Of a stretch of DNA of 64,000 nucleotides, positions 34,907 to 42,495 are shown in pieces. Origin of the DNA: Achromobacter aloeverae (GTDB lineage: Bacteria; Pseudomonadota; Gammaproteobacteria; Burkholderiales; Burkholderiaceae_B); contig NZ_PYAL01000004.1 of assembly GCF_004121055.1 (NCBI RefSeq), positions 372,001-436,000 of the forward strand. Reading direction: 5' to 3'. A program made the position numbers and the translations under genes. Within the stretch, counting starts at the first letter, position 1. Every line of letters begins with the position of its first letter. The notes under the pieces were generated by a model. That model did not search any database, had not been told where the DNA came from, and was given only the letters and a program-made list of their open reading frames with translations.

Positions 34907-35941
34907 TCAAAACACCTTGATATCCCCGTCCTTCACGACCTTGCCCCAGCGTGCGGTCTCTTCACGCAGCCACGTGGCGATCTCGGCCGGCGTCTTATGC
35001 ACCGGCTCGGAACCCAGTTCGACAAAGCGCTGCTTCGTGTCGGCCTGCGCGGTGATCTCGGTGATGGCCGCATGGATTTTTTCCACGACGCCGGGGGGTG
35101 TGCCTGCCGGGGCAAGCAAGGCTTGCCAGGAGCCGGTCACGAAATCCGGCACACGCTCCGCGATCGCGGGGGTGTCGGGAATGGGCGCATAACGTTGGGG
35201 GCTCGCCACCGCGATCAACCGTATCGCGCCGCCCTTCACCAGCGGATAGGTCGCGAGGAAGCTGTTCATCGTGACGTCGATCTGCCCGCCTGTCAGGTCG
35301 GTCAGCACCTGCGATCCGCCCTTGTATCCGATGTAGTTCCAGTCGATGCCTTCTTTCTGCGCGAGCAGCACGCCGGCCAGGTGGGTGATCGAGCCCGCGG
35401 TCTCGCCGTAGTTCAGCTTGCCCTTGTTCGCCTTCGCGTAGGCGATCAGCTCCTGCAGGTTGTGGACAGGCAGCTTGTTGCTGACCACGAGAATATGCGG
35501 GGAATAGGCCACGATGGAAATCGGCGTAAGGTCCTCGGTAGGGCTGTAGTTGAGCTTCATGATGCTCGGCGAGATCGTCAGGCTGCCGGAGTCCATCAAC
35601 AGCAGCGTATAACCATCCGCATCGGACTTCGCGACGAAATTCGCCCCGATGCTGCCGTTGGCGCCCGCCTTGTTCTCGACGACGACGGACTGCCCCCACT
35701 TCTCGGTCAGCTTCTTGCCCAGCAGCCGCGCCAACACGTCGGACGCGCCGCCCGGCGGATTGGGGACGATGATGCGTATTACTTTGCTTGGATAGCTGGC
35801 GACAGGCTCGGCCGCGCGCGCCGGGATGGGGTGGGCGAATACCAGCGCGGCAGCGGCGGCGGTCACGGCCAGCCAGGCGAGGGCGCGGCGCTTGCCCCGC
35901 GCCAATGGCCGGGCCTGCCCAAGCGAGTGGCGAAAAACCAT
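34907..35941 (-). CDS. Bug-family periplasmic solute receptor
   Basis: 344 residues with an Arg-rich N-region and Ala-rich signal peptide ending ...ARA (about residue 43). The mature part shows YPSKVIRIIVPNPPGGASDVLARLLG, ENKAGANGSIGANFVAKSDADGYTLLL and WNYIGYKGGSQVLTDLTGGQIDV, the Bug/TctC signature segments. It binds a small carboxylate. Its promoter region contains one of two identical 17-bp elements shared with the enolase-superfamily gene at 36882, so it is probably co-regulated with that sugar-acid type module through the GntR gene next door. Confidence 0.9.
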   Translation of the reverse strand: MVFRHSLGQARPLARGKRRALAWLAVTAAAAALVFAHPIPARAAEPVASYPSKVIRIIVPNPPGGASDVLARLLGKKLTEKWGQSVVVENKAGANGSIGANFVAKSDADGYTLLLMDSGSLTISPSIMKLNYSPTEDLTPISIVAYSPHILVVSNKLPVHNLQELIAYAKANKGKLNYGETAGSITHLAGVLLAQKEGIDWNYIGYKGGSQVLTDLTGGQIDVTMNSFLATYPLVKGGAIRLIAVASPQRYAPIPDTPAIAERVPDFVTGSWQALLAPAGTPPGVVEKIHAAITEITAQADTKQRFVELGSEPVHKTPAEIATWLREETARWGKVVKDGDIKVF

Positions 35942-36011
35942 GATGTCTCCTTCTCATTGTTTGAATGATGGGCCCGGACTGGAAGCGGGGCGGAGACATC
36001 TTCCTCTATAT

Positions 36012-36028
36012 CTGTAAAATCTGTCAAT
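36012..36028 (-). promoter_or_regulatory. 17-bp element, copy 1 (upstream of Bug gene)
   Basis: Minus-strand reading ATTGACAGATTTTACAG, identical to the plus-strand copy at 36808-36824. Within it TTGACAGAT is followed by the near-copy TTTACAGAT. It lies 71 bp upstream of the Bug start codon, in the same orientation relative to its gene as copy 2, and is a candidate GntR operator. Confidence 0.7.
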
Positions 36029-36034
36029 AGCTGC

Positions 36035-36736
36035 CTATCTTGTGTTTCCGAAAAGGCGCGCGATCCCACCTTCCAGGTGAGCCGACATGGCGGCGCGGGC
36101 CGCGACGGGGTCGCCAGCCTCTATGGCCGCGACGATGGCACGATGCTCGGCGAGCACCGCTTGCCGCCGTTGCGCCTGCATCGGGCCGCCGAGCTTGCGC
36201 ACCAGGTCGATGCTGAAACGGGTTTGCGCCACCAGCGCCGTCATCGTCATCTCGAAGAAGCGATTGCCGCAGGCCGCGGCAATCGCCACGTGGAAAGCGA
36301 TGTCCTCGTCGATCCCGGACCCCCCTGCCAGCAAGGCCTGCTCCAAGGCATCCTGGCGCCGGGCCACCTCCTGGACCGCCGAGGGGGGCGCGTCCTGGGC
36401 GGTGCGCGCGACGATTTCCCCCTCCAGCGCGCAACGAAAATCCAGGAAGGCCTTGATGTCCGGAATGCTGGTCAACGGACCGAATTCCACGATCTCCGCT
36501 TGGGGCTGCAACGCTTCCACGTAGTTGCCGGAACCTTTGCGCGCGGAGATCCGGCCTTCCGCACGTAGCCGCGCCAAGGCCTGGCGCAATACCGGCCGGG
36601 ATACCGCGAAGCGCCGTGCCAGCTCTATCTCGCCAGGCAGGCGCGCATGAGGCTCGAAACCCTCGGTACCAAGAAGGGCGAGGAGTTGTTCATAGACCTT
36701 ATCGCCTAGGCGGCGATCGGGAGAGGCTTCAGTCAT
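36035..36736 (-). CDS. GntR-family regulator (FadR/FCD type)
   Basis: About 233 residues from the ATG at 36736 (MTEASPDRRLGDKVYEQLLALL). An ATG at 36802 or 36799 is possible but overlaps the putative promoter/operator. Winged helix about 12-75 (ARLPGEIELARRFAVSRPVLRQALARLRAEGRISARKGSGNYV), then an FCD domain (FLDFRCALEGEIVARTA, IAFHVAIAAACGNRFF, EHRAIVAAIEAGD). Identical 17-bp elements flank the gene, upstream of the Bug gene on one side and of the enolase-superfamily gene on the other, so it probably controls both and itself. Confidence 0.88.
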   Translation of the reverse strand: MTEASPDRRLGDKVYEQLLALLGTEGFEPHARLPGEIELARRFAVSRPVLRQALARLRAEGRISARKGSGNYVEALQPQAEIVEFGPLTSIPDIKAFLDFRCALEGEIVARTAQDAPPSAVQEVARRQDALEQALLAGGSGIDEDIAFHVAIAAACGNRFFEMTMTALVAQTRFSIDLVRKLGGPMQAQRRQAVLAEHRAIVAAIEAGDPVAARAAMSAHLEGGIARLFGNTR

Positions 36737-36807
36737 GGGGCGGGAGTGTGAAGCATGGGCGCGCTCGGGGCAAGTGGCCCGGGGGGCTGGTTGGCTCATC
36801 ATATTTA

Positions 36808-36824
36808 ATTGACAGATTTTACAG
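36808..36824 (+). promoter_or_regulatory. 17-bp element, copy 2 (upstream of enolase-superfamily gene and gntR)
   Basis: ATTGACAGATTTTACAG. Its TTGACA could also serve as a -35 box, with CAAACT 17 bp downstream as a weak -10 for the gene at 36882. The element sits between the divergent gntR and enolase-superfamily genes, so one protein bound here could control both. Confidence 0.7.
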
Positions 36825-36881
36825 CTTTGAGCAAACTGCGGCCTTGCGAGATCCATCCGCCAACACCGAGACGTCGCCCAT

Positions 36882-38084
36882 ATGCCCATCATCACCGCCC
36901 TGCGTACCTACCGCTGCGCCGACCGCCCCAGCCTCATATGGCTCGAAATCGACACCGATGAGGGCTTGACCGGCTTGGGCGAAACGTTTCGCGGGGCGGC
37001 CGCCGTGGAAACCGTCGTCCATGCCGAGGTCGCGCCGCAGCTGCTCGGGCGCGATGCGTCCGCCATCGAGGGCATCAACGGCCTGCTCACCTTGCCCTAT
37101 GTGGGTTACAACGCGTCGGGCGCCGAAGTCCGTGCCGCCAGCGCCGTCGACATCGCCCTGTGGGACCTGGCCGGACAACGCCAGCGCGTGCCGCTGTACC
37201 AGGCGCTCGGCGGCGCCGCCCGTTCCAGTATCCCTGTCTACAACACCTGCGCCGGATACGCGTACAACTCCACCGGCAAGCGGCGCGATATCGGCGGCAA
37301 GGACGTGGCTGCGGGTCCCTACGACGACCAGGTGGCCTTCATGCGCGATGCCGGCGCGCTGGCGGCCAGCCTGCGGGACGAAGGCTACGGCGCCATGAAA
37401 ATATGGCCTTTCGATATCTATGCGCCCAAGACCCAGGGCCAGGTGATCAGCCTGCCGGACCTGAAGCGTGGGCTGGAGCCCTTCAAGCGTGCGCGGCAGG
37501 CCGTCGGCGACGACATCGAGATCATGTGCGAACTCCACGGCCTGTGGGGCAATCATGCCGCGCTGCGCATCTGCCAGGCGCTGGAGGATTACGGCGTTTT
37601 CTGGGCAGAGGACCCGATTTCCAAGATGGATGACGTGCGCACGCTGGCCGACCTGCGCAGCCGCACGCGCACGCCGATTTGCGGCAGTGAATCGCTGGCC
37701 GGACTACCTGTTTTTCGTGACCTGCTGGCGGCCGACGCACTGGATGTGGTCATGCTGGACCTTTGCTGGTGCGGCGGCCTGACCGTGGCGCGCAAGATCG
37801 CCGCGCTGGCCCAGGCCTATGCGAAGCCTTTGGCGCCGCATGATTGCACGGGCCCGGTGGCGCTCATGGCCGGCCTGCACCTGGCGTTGCATGCGCCCAC
37901 GGCGATCTACCAGGAGGTGGTGCGCGCCACGCTTGCGACCTGGTACCGCGACCTGGTCACCGACCTGCCCGAGATCGAGGCCGGCATCGCGCAGCCGCCC
38001 GCGGGCCATGGCCTCGGCACCCGGCTTACCGACGAATTCAAGGGCCGCACCGATCTGACGGTGCGTACCAGCAACGCCATCTAA
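36882..38084 (+). CDS. Mandelate racemase/muconate lactonizing enzyme family dehydratase
   Basis: 400 residues, enolase superfamily. Capping domain 1-120; barrel with Lys173 (MKIWPF), metal ligands Glu217 (CELHG), Glu243 (AEDPI) and Glu270 (GSESL), and His320 (APHDCTGP). The E-x-H pair 217/219 recalls the mannonate/gluconate dehydratase branch, where a His on this strand acts as acid. It would abstract the alpha proton of a sugar acid or related hydroxyacid. Followed 12 bp later by a 2-hydroxyacid dehydrogenase, suggesting a short oxidative or reductive pathway. Confidence 0.87.
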   Translation: MPIITALRTYRCADRPSLIWLEIDTDEGLTGLGETFRGAAAVETVVHAEVAPQLLGRDASAIEGINGLLTLPYVGYNASGAEVRAASAVDIALWDLAGQRQRVPLYQALGGAARSSIPVYNTCAGYAYNSTGKRRDIGGKDVAAGPYDDQVAFMRDAGALAASLRDEGYGAMKIWPFDIYAPKTQGQVISLPDLKRGLEPFKRARQAVGDDIEIMCELHGLWGNHAALRICQALEDYGVFWAEDPISKMDDVRTLADLRSRTRTPICGSESLAGLPVFRDLLAADALDVVMLDLCWCGGLTVARKIAALAQAYAKPLAPHDCTGPVALMAGLHLALHAPTAIYQEVVRATLATWYRDLVTDLPEIEAGIAQPPAGHGLGTRLTDEFKGRTDLTVRTSNAI

Positions 38085-38096
38085 GGAAGATTTCCC

Positions 38097-39056
38097 ATGA
38101 AGATCCTGGTCGCGGGACTGCATGCTCCCAACGCGCCGCGGCTCGCGGCCCTGCTGGGCGCCGGCTTTGACGTACTAGCCGCCAAGACGCTGCCGGCGCA
38201 AGGCAAGATCGACGTCGACGTGCTGGTGACCAACCGCCTGGCGCCCGACGAGGCGGCTCGCTTTGGCGGCCGTCTTGTACAGGTTCCCGGCGCGGGTGTC
38301 GATGCTATAGCCGTGGATGCGGTGCCCGCGTCCAGCAACGTATGCAACGTTCACGGGCACGAGATCCCCATCGCCGAATACGTCGTGCACGCTGTGCTGG
38401 AACATTTCCTGGAGCCCTGGCGCCTGCCGGCCACCCTGGATGAAAAAAACTGGCCAGCTGTGTATGCGGACCGTCCCTACCACCGCGAAGCCCACGGCAA
38501 TAACGTCGCCATCCTCGGCTACGGGCACATCGGCGCGGAGATCGCGCGGCGCGTGCAGGCACTGGGCATGGGCGTCATTGCCGTCACCCGCGGTGGTCAG
38601 GTGAAATCCAGCGTCGCGCCTGATGACGTTGCGACGACGCGCGAACTGGAAACGGTGCTGACTCGATGTGCCGCGCTGGTGCTGTGCTGCCCGCTGACTG
38701 ACGAGACGCGCGGACGTGTGGGCGACGCGGCACTGCGGGCGTTGGGGCCGCGGGGTTTGCTGGTAAACGTCGCGCGTGCCGAAGTCGTTGACGAGGCCGC
38801 GCTCCATGACAACCTGAGCGCCGGCAGGCTGGGGCGCGCGGTGCTAGACGTTTGGTATCGCTACCCCGGCGCCGGCGAGACCTCCGTCACGCCGGCTCGC
38901 CTGCCCTTGCATGCCCTGCCCAATGTACGCGGCACGCCGCACGTGTCGGCTTTGACGCCGGGGCTGCTTGAACGCCGCTACGACGTCATCGCCGCCAATA
39001 TCCGTGCCTTGCGGGGGGGAACCGCATTGCGGCATGTCGTGCGGCCGGCGGTGTGA
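38097..39056 (+). CDS. D-2-hydroxyacid dehydrogenase family protein
   Basis: 319 residues; AAGGAAGA RBS. NAD-binding GYGHIG (141-146), catalytic Arg227 in NVARAEVVDE and His282 in GTPHVS. The usual catalytic Glu, expected about 29 residues after the Arg in a DVF-x2-EP context, is replaced by Tyr256 in DVWYRYP; I recall this YRYP/YNYP variant in a subset of the family. It likely interconverts a 2-hydroxy and 2-oxo acid, acting next to the upstream dehydratase. Substrate unknown. Confidence 0.85.
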   Translation: MKILVAGLHAPNAPRLAALLGAGFDVLAAKTLPAQGKIDVDVLVTNRLAPDEAARFGGRLVQVPGAGVDAIAVDAVPASSNVCNVHGHEIPIAEYVVHAVLEHFLEPWRLPATLDEKNWPAVYADRPYHREAHGNNVAILGYGHIGAEIARRVQALGMGVIAVTRGGQVKSSVAPDDVATTRELETVLTRCAALVLCCPLTDETRGRVGDAALRALGPRGLLVNVARAEVVDEAALHDNLSAGRLGRAVLDVWYRYPGAGETSVTPARLPLHALPNVRGTPHVSALTPGLLERRYDVIAANIRALRGGTALRHVVRPAV

Positions 39057-39077
39057 CGCTGGCGCTGGAAAGGTCTT

Positions 39078-39162
39078 TGGTGCCCGGGACCGGAATCGAA
39101 CCGGTACGCCTTGCGGCGGGAGATTTTAAGTCTCCTGTGTCTACCAATTTCACCACCCGGGC
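39078..39162 (-). tRNA. tRNA-Leu(UAA)
   Basis: Minus strand: acceptor GCCCGGG/CCCGGGC with encoded ACCA; anticodon stem GGAGA/TCTCC with loop CTTAAAA giving anticodon UAA; class II variable arm; T-arm CCGG-TTCGATT-CCGG. The gene is uninterrupted. A TACAAT box on the minus strand (39228-39223) may be its -10. Confidence 0.95.
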
Positions 39163-39281
39163 GACGTGGCAAGGGCTCCACCGGATGGGAGAACGATGCT
39201 GGCGGTGCGTGAGCGAAGCGGGATTGTACCGCCTGTTTGACCGCGCCCCGGCCGCGCGGCAGGGCTACGCGAGAAATCCGA

Positions 39282-39287
39282 TACAAT
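39282..39287 (+). promoter_or_regulatory. -10 element of the intron-containing tRNA-Ser gene
   Basis: TACAAT ends 9 bp before the first tRNA nucleotide (39297), so transcription would begin at or within a few bases of the 5' end. The -35 is not obvious. Confidence 0.45.
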
Positions 39288-39296
39288 GGCCGCCGT

Positions 39297-39619
39297 GGAA
39301 GGTTGGCAGAGTGGTTGAATGCACCGGTCTTGTTCAATCGAGCGCCACGCGGGAAACCGTGTGGATGTAAGGAGTCAAATTCGGTGAAGCCCCTGGACCA
39401 CTGGTCCGAGGTAATGCCGAGCGAAGATCGAAGGCGGCATGGCCGCCTCGATAACGTGTAGAGACTTGACGGCTCCCACCTAAGGCTCAGCGGGGCTAGG
39501 GTGAAGGCAAAGTCCAGACCCGCAAACAGGCGCAATGCCTGGTGGCGAAAGCCATAGGGGTAAGGAAAACCGGCGGGGCTTCACAGCCCTCGTGAGTTCG
39601 AATCTCACACCTTCCGCCA
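39297..39619 (+). tRNA. tRNA-Ser(UGA) interrupted by a group I intron
   Basis: Exon 1 (39297-39331) ends CACCGGTCTT; exon 2 (39565-39619) begins GAAAACCGG. Joined, they form a complete class II tRNA: acceptor GGAAGGT/ACCTTCC, discriminator G, encoded CCA, anticodon stem CCGGT/ACCGG with loop CTTGAAA (anticodon UGA), variable arm GGGCT/AGCCC, T-arm GTGAG-TTCGAAT-CTCAC. The intron sits between anticodon bases U34 and G35. No other tRNA-Ser(UGA) is in the window, so decoding of UCA may depend on splicing. Confidence 0.93.
39332..39564 (+). ncRNA. Self-splicing group I intron (Azoarcus-like, subgroup IC3 type) in tRNA-Ser
   Basis: 233 nt, no open frame. Visible core: P1 with CTT (exon) against GAG (39340-39342), placing a U-G wobble at the 5' splice site; P2 CCACGCGG/CCGTGTGG capped by a GAAA tetraloop (39345-39364); P3 GGAG (39371) / CTCC (39473); the segment AGTCAAATTCGGTGAAG; P7 GACTT (39463-39467) / AAGTC (39510-39514); the segment TAGAGACTTGACGGC; P9 TGGC-GAAA-GCCA with a second GNRA loop; terminal G at 39564. 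From memory the Azoarcus tRNA-Ile intron has the same blocks, with compensatory changes in P3 (GGUG/CACC) and P7 (GACUA/UAGUC). Confidence 0.93.
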
Positions 39620-39711
39620 GATCGCCATGAAAATCGCGGATAGACCGGGCGTCCGGCGCCCGGTCCGGCGTGGGCCTCGGCCTTCCGGCCGGATGCCCTC
39701 CCGATATCCGC

Positions 39712-41025
39712 CTAGCGCGCGGCCCCCACCTCATTGACGCCGCACCACTGCGCAATGAACAAGGCGATGGTCTTGGTGATCAACCGCACCGACTCGATGT
39801 GGACACGCTCGTCGAAGCCATGGATGTCGAGCGATTTCGGGCCATACACCAAGGTAGGCATATTTCCGTAGATCACGAACACGCGGGCATCGAGATAGCC
39901 CGGCGTGGTGAAGCTTTCCAGGTCGCTCTGGAAGGCCTGCTTATGGCATTCGCGTAACGTGTTCTCCGCGTCGCTGCCTTCTTCCAGCACATAGCCCTCG
40001 GCATAGAACCCGGTATACGTGACCTCGGGCGGTGTGCCGCCCAGGCGGGGGTCCGATACCGCCTCGCGCAGGCAGGCATCGATTTCCGCGCGCGCTTCGT
40101 CGGCGGTGGTGCCGGGATAGATCGCCGCCCGCACGTCGAACTCGCACCAGGGCGGCACGGTCGACGGCCAATCGCCGCCCTCGATCTTGCCGATGTTGAA
40201 ATTGATGGGGTGGTCCAGATGCTCGAAGTGCCGATGGCAATGATGCTGGCCATTCCATTTCGCCTCGATGCGGCGCAGCGCTTCGATGGTGGCATAGGCG
40301 GCGTCGATCGCATTGAAGCCGTTGGCCATTTCGCGCGTATGCGTGGGGTGCCCTTGCACGCGCACCTTGAACCACAGCACGCCGACATTGGCCCGCACCA
40401 GCATGTTCTCCTCGGGTTCGGGAATGATCACGGCATCGGCCTGGTAGCCGCGCAGCAGCGCCGCCAGCGCGCCGTTGCCGGTGCATTCCTCTTCCACCAC
40501 CGACTGGAAGTAGATGGGGGCCGCGGGCTCGTAGCCGGCGGCGCGGACGGCATCGTAGGCGTACAGGTTGGCGGCCAGGCCGGCCTTCATGTCGGCCGCG
40601 CCGCGGCCATACATCCAGCCGTCGACGATGGCTGGGTCCCAAGGGGACCGGCTCCACATATCGACGGGCCCGGTCGGCACGACATCGATATGGCCGTTGA
40701 GGATAAGCGAGCGTCCGGTCTGCTTTTCGGGACGATGGGTGCCGACGACGTTGTAGGCATTTTCGTAGGAGATCGTCACGGGTCCGAAGCCCGGATGCGA
40801 TTCGATGTCCTTGACGTCGATTTTCCAGCGGTCCATCGCGAAGCCACGCTTGCGCATCGCTTCGTACAGGAAGTCCTGCGCGGTGTGTTCCTGTTCGCGC
40901 AGCGACGGAAAGCGCACCAGGTCCTGGGTAAAGGCCAACTGGGCATCGAAATGCGCGTCCACCGCGCGCAGGATGCGCTGGCGTTGTTCCTCGGTGAGCG
41001 CGGGAGGGGTGGGGGAGGTCGTCAT
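39712..41025 (-). CDS. M20-family metallopeptidase/deacylase (ArgE/DapE type)
   Basis: 437 residues. Metal-binding residues are in the family positions: His112 and Asp114 in LNGHIDVVP, Asp145 in GRGAADMKAG, the Glu pair at 178-179 in VVEEECTGNG, and a late His in DIHGFDERVH. It would hydrolyse an N-acyl amino acid, peptide or carbamoyl amino acid in the cytosol. It lies 36 bp downstream of an MHS transporter gene on the same strand, so the transporter probably imports its substrate, with the divergent LysR regulator controlling both. Confidence 0.88.
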   Translation of the reverse strand: MTTSPTPPALTEEQRQRILRAVDAHFDAQLAFTQDLVRFPSLREQEHTAQDFLYEAMRKRGFAMDRWKIDVKDIESHPGFGPVTISYENAYNVVGTHRPEKQTGRSLILNGHIDVVPTGPVDMWSRSPWDPAIVDGWMYGRGAADMKAGLAANLYAYDAVRAAGYEPAAPIYFQSVVEEECTGNGALAALLRGYQADAVIIPEPEENMLVRANVGVLWFKVRVQGHPTHTREMANGFNAIDAAYATIEALRRIEAKWNGQHHCHRHFEHLDHPINFNIGKIEGGDWPSTVPPWCEFDVRAAIYPGTTADEARAEIDACLREAVSDPRLGGTPPEVTYTGFYAEGYVLEEGSDAENTLRECHKQAFQSDLESFTTPGYLDARVFVIYGNMPTLVYGPKSLDIHGFDERVHIESVRLITKTIALFIAQWCGVNEVGAAR

Positions 41026-41061
41026 GAAGTTCCTTCTACGGATATGGAGATGAATGTTGGC

Positions 41062-42387
41062 TCAGGCGGCCGGCACGCTCGCGCCCTGTGGCGCGTTCAA
41101 CGCCAGGCGGCGTTTGTGGCCAGCCAGCGCCCAGATGGAGACCAGCGTGATGGCCGAGAGTATCGAATAGAAGATCGCCAGCGGCAGCCACTGGCCGGGA
41201 TAGTGGTAGGTCAGCCAGGTGCCGACCAGCGGCGTGAGGCCGCCGGCGACGGCGCCGCACAGCTGGTACGAAAGCGAAATGCCGGAGTAGCGCACGTGCG
41301 TGGCGAACGCCGAGCTGATGTAGCCCGCCATCGCCGAATAGATCGCCGCCATGAAGACCAGGACGATGGCGATGCCGGCGATGATGCTGGACGCATTGCC
41401 GCGCGTCACCAGCATGAACATCGGGTAGGGCGCCAGCACCGAGCAGACGGCGGCCGTGATAAGCACGCGGGCCGGCCCCAGCGCGTCGGCCAGCCAGGCG
41501 GCCAGCGGCTGGACCAGGAACTGGATGACGGCGACGGCGAACAGGCAGTCCAGGATCAGCGCGCGGCTCAGGCCTAGCGTCTGCGTGGTGTACGACAGCA
41601 TGAACGTGTTGGTGAAGTAGATCCCGCCGATGGCCACCGTGCAGACGCCCATGCACAGCAGTACGGTGCGCCAGGCGGTGCGCAAGACCTCCTTGGCCGG
41701 GACCTCGGCGCGTTGCTGGCGCTCCAGCACCTGCGCGAAGTCGGGCGACTCGTTCACGCCTACCCGGATGAAGTAGCCGACGACCAGCAGTACGGCGCTG
41801 ACCAGGAACGGCACGCGCCAGCCCCAGCTGATGAAATCCGCTTCGTCCAGGGTGGTCAGAAGGCGGAACGCCAGTAGCGACAGGATCAGGCCCGCGGGGC
41901 TGCCCAGCTGCGCGAACGACGCCGCGAAGGTGCGCCGGCGCTGCGAGGCGTGTTCGCCGGCCATGAGGACCGCGCCACCCCATTCGCCCCCCACGGCGAG
42001 GCCTTGGGCAAGGCGCAGCAGCAGGAGCAGGGCGGGCGCCCACAGGCCGGCGCTGGCGTAGCTGGGCAACAGGCCGATGCCCACCGTGGCCACGCCCATG
42101 ATGACCAAGGTGGCCATCAGCGCGTTCTTGCGGCCGACCCGGTCCCCAAGATGGCCGAAGATGACGCCGCCCAGGGGCCGCGCCAGGAAGCCGGCCGCGA
42201 AGGTGCCGAACGAGGCCATCGTGCTGATGAAGGGATCGGCGGTGGGGAAAAATACCTTGCCGAAGATCAGCGCGGCGGCGGTGGCATAGATGTAGAAGTC
42301 ATACCACTCGATGGTGGTGCCGATGAAGGCGGCGGCTGCGGCCCGGACAGGCTGGCGCGCCGTGGCGGGGCTGGGGGGAGCGGACAT
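41062..42387 (-). CDS. MFS metabolite:H+ symporter (MHS family)
   Basis: 441 residues, about 12 membrane helices. Hallmarks of the MHS family: EWYDFYIYATAAALIFGKVFFP at the start, GVIFGHLGDRVGRKNALM between TM2 and TM3, and LRLAQGLAVGGEWGGAVLMAGEHA in TM4-5. Members import organic acids, betaines or amino-acid derivatives with protons. Co-directional with the M20 hydrolase 36 bp downstream and divergent from a LysR regulator, forming a likely uptake-and-hydrolysis unit. Confidence 0.9.
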   Translation of the reverse strand: MSAPPSPATARQPVRAAAAAFIGTTIEWYDFYIYATAAALIFGKVFFPTADPFISTMASFGTFAAGFLARPLGGVIFGHLGDRVGRKNALMATLVIMGVATVGIGLLPSYASAGLWAPALLLLLRLAQGLAVGGEWGGAVLMAGEHASQRRRTFAASFAQLGSPAGLILSLLAFRLLTTLDEADFISWGWRVPFLVSAVLLVVGYFIRVGVNESPDFAQVLERQQRAEVPAKEVLRTAWRTVLLCMGVCTVAIGGIYFTNTFMLSYTTQTLGLSRALILDCLFAVAVIQFLVQPLAAWLADALGPARVLITAAVCSVLAPYPMFMLVTRGNASSIIAGIAIVLVFMAAIYSAMAGYISSAFATHVRYSGISLSYQLCGAVAGGLTPLVGTWLTYHYPGQWLPLAIFYSILSAITLVSIWALAGHKRRLALNAPQGASVPAA

Positions 42388-42475
42388 GGTTTCCTCTTGG
42401 ACTGATGTCGTTATTCGAGAGGCCGTTTATCGCTCCAGGCTGGACAGTACGTCAATTTATGCTTTTTAATAATCC

Positions 42476-42494
42476 ACTTTAATCGGATTAAAGT
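42476..42494. promoter_or_regulatory. Perfect 9-1-9 palindrome before the LysR gene
   Basis: ACTTTAATC-G-GATTAAAGT ends 1 bp before the GTG start codon of the LysR gene, so it covers its ribosome-binding region, and lies 88 bp from the divergent transporter gene. A strong operator candidate for autoregulation. Confidence 0.7.
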
Positions 42495-42495
42495 T

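Noticed and set aside
36737-36895. N-terminal extension of the GntR protein to 36895
   Set aside because: It would run through the 17-bp element and promoter region and into the divergent gene, and adds no conserved domain.
39297-39619. tmRNA or RNase P RNA
   Set aside because: The ends form a tRNA, but the insert has no tag frame and no RNase P core; group I motifs and pairing explain all of it.
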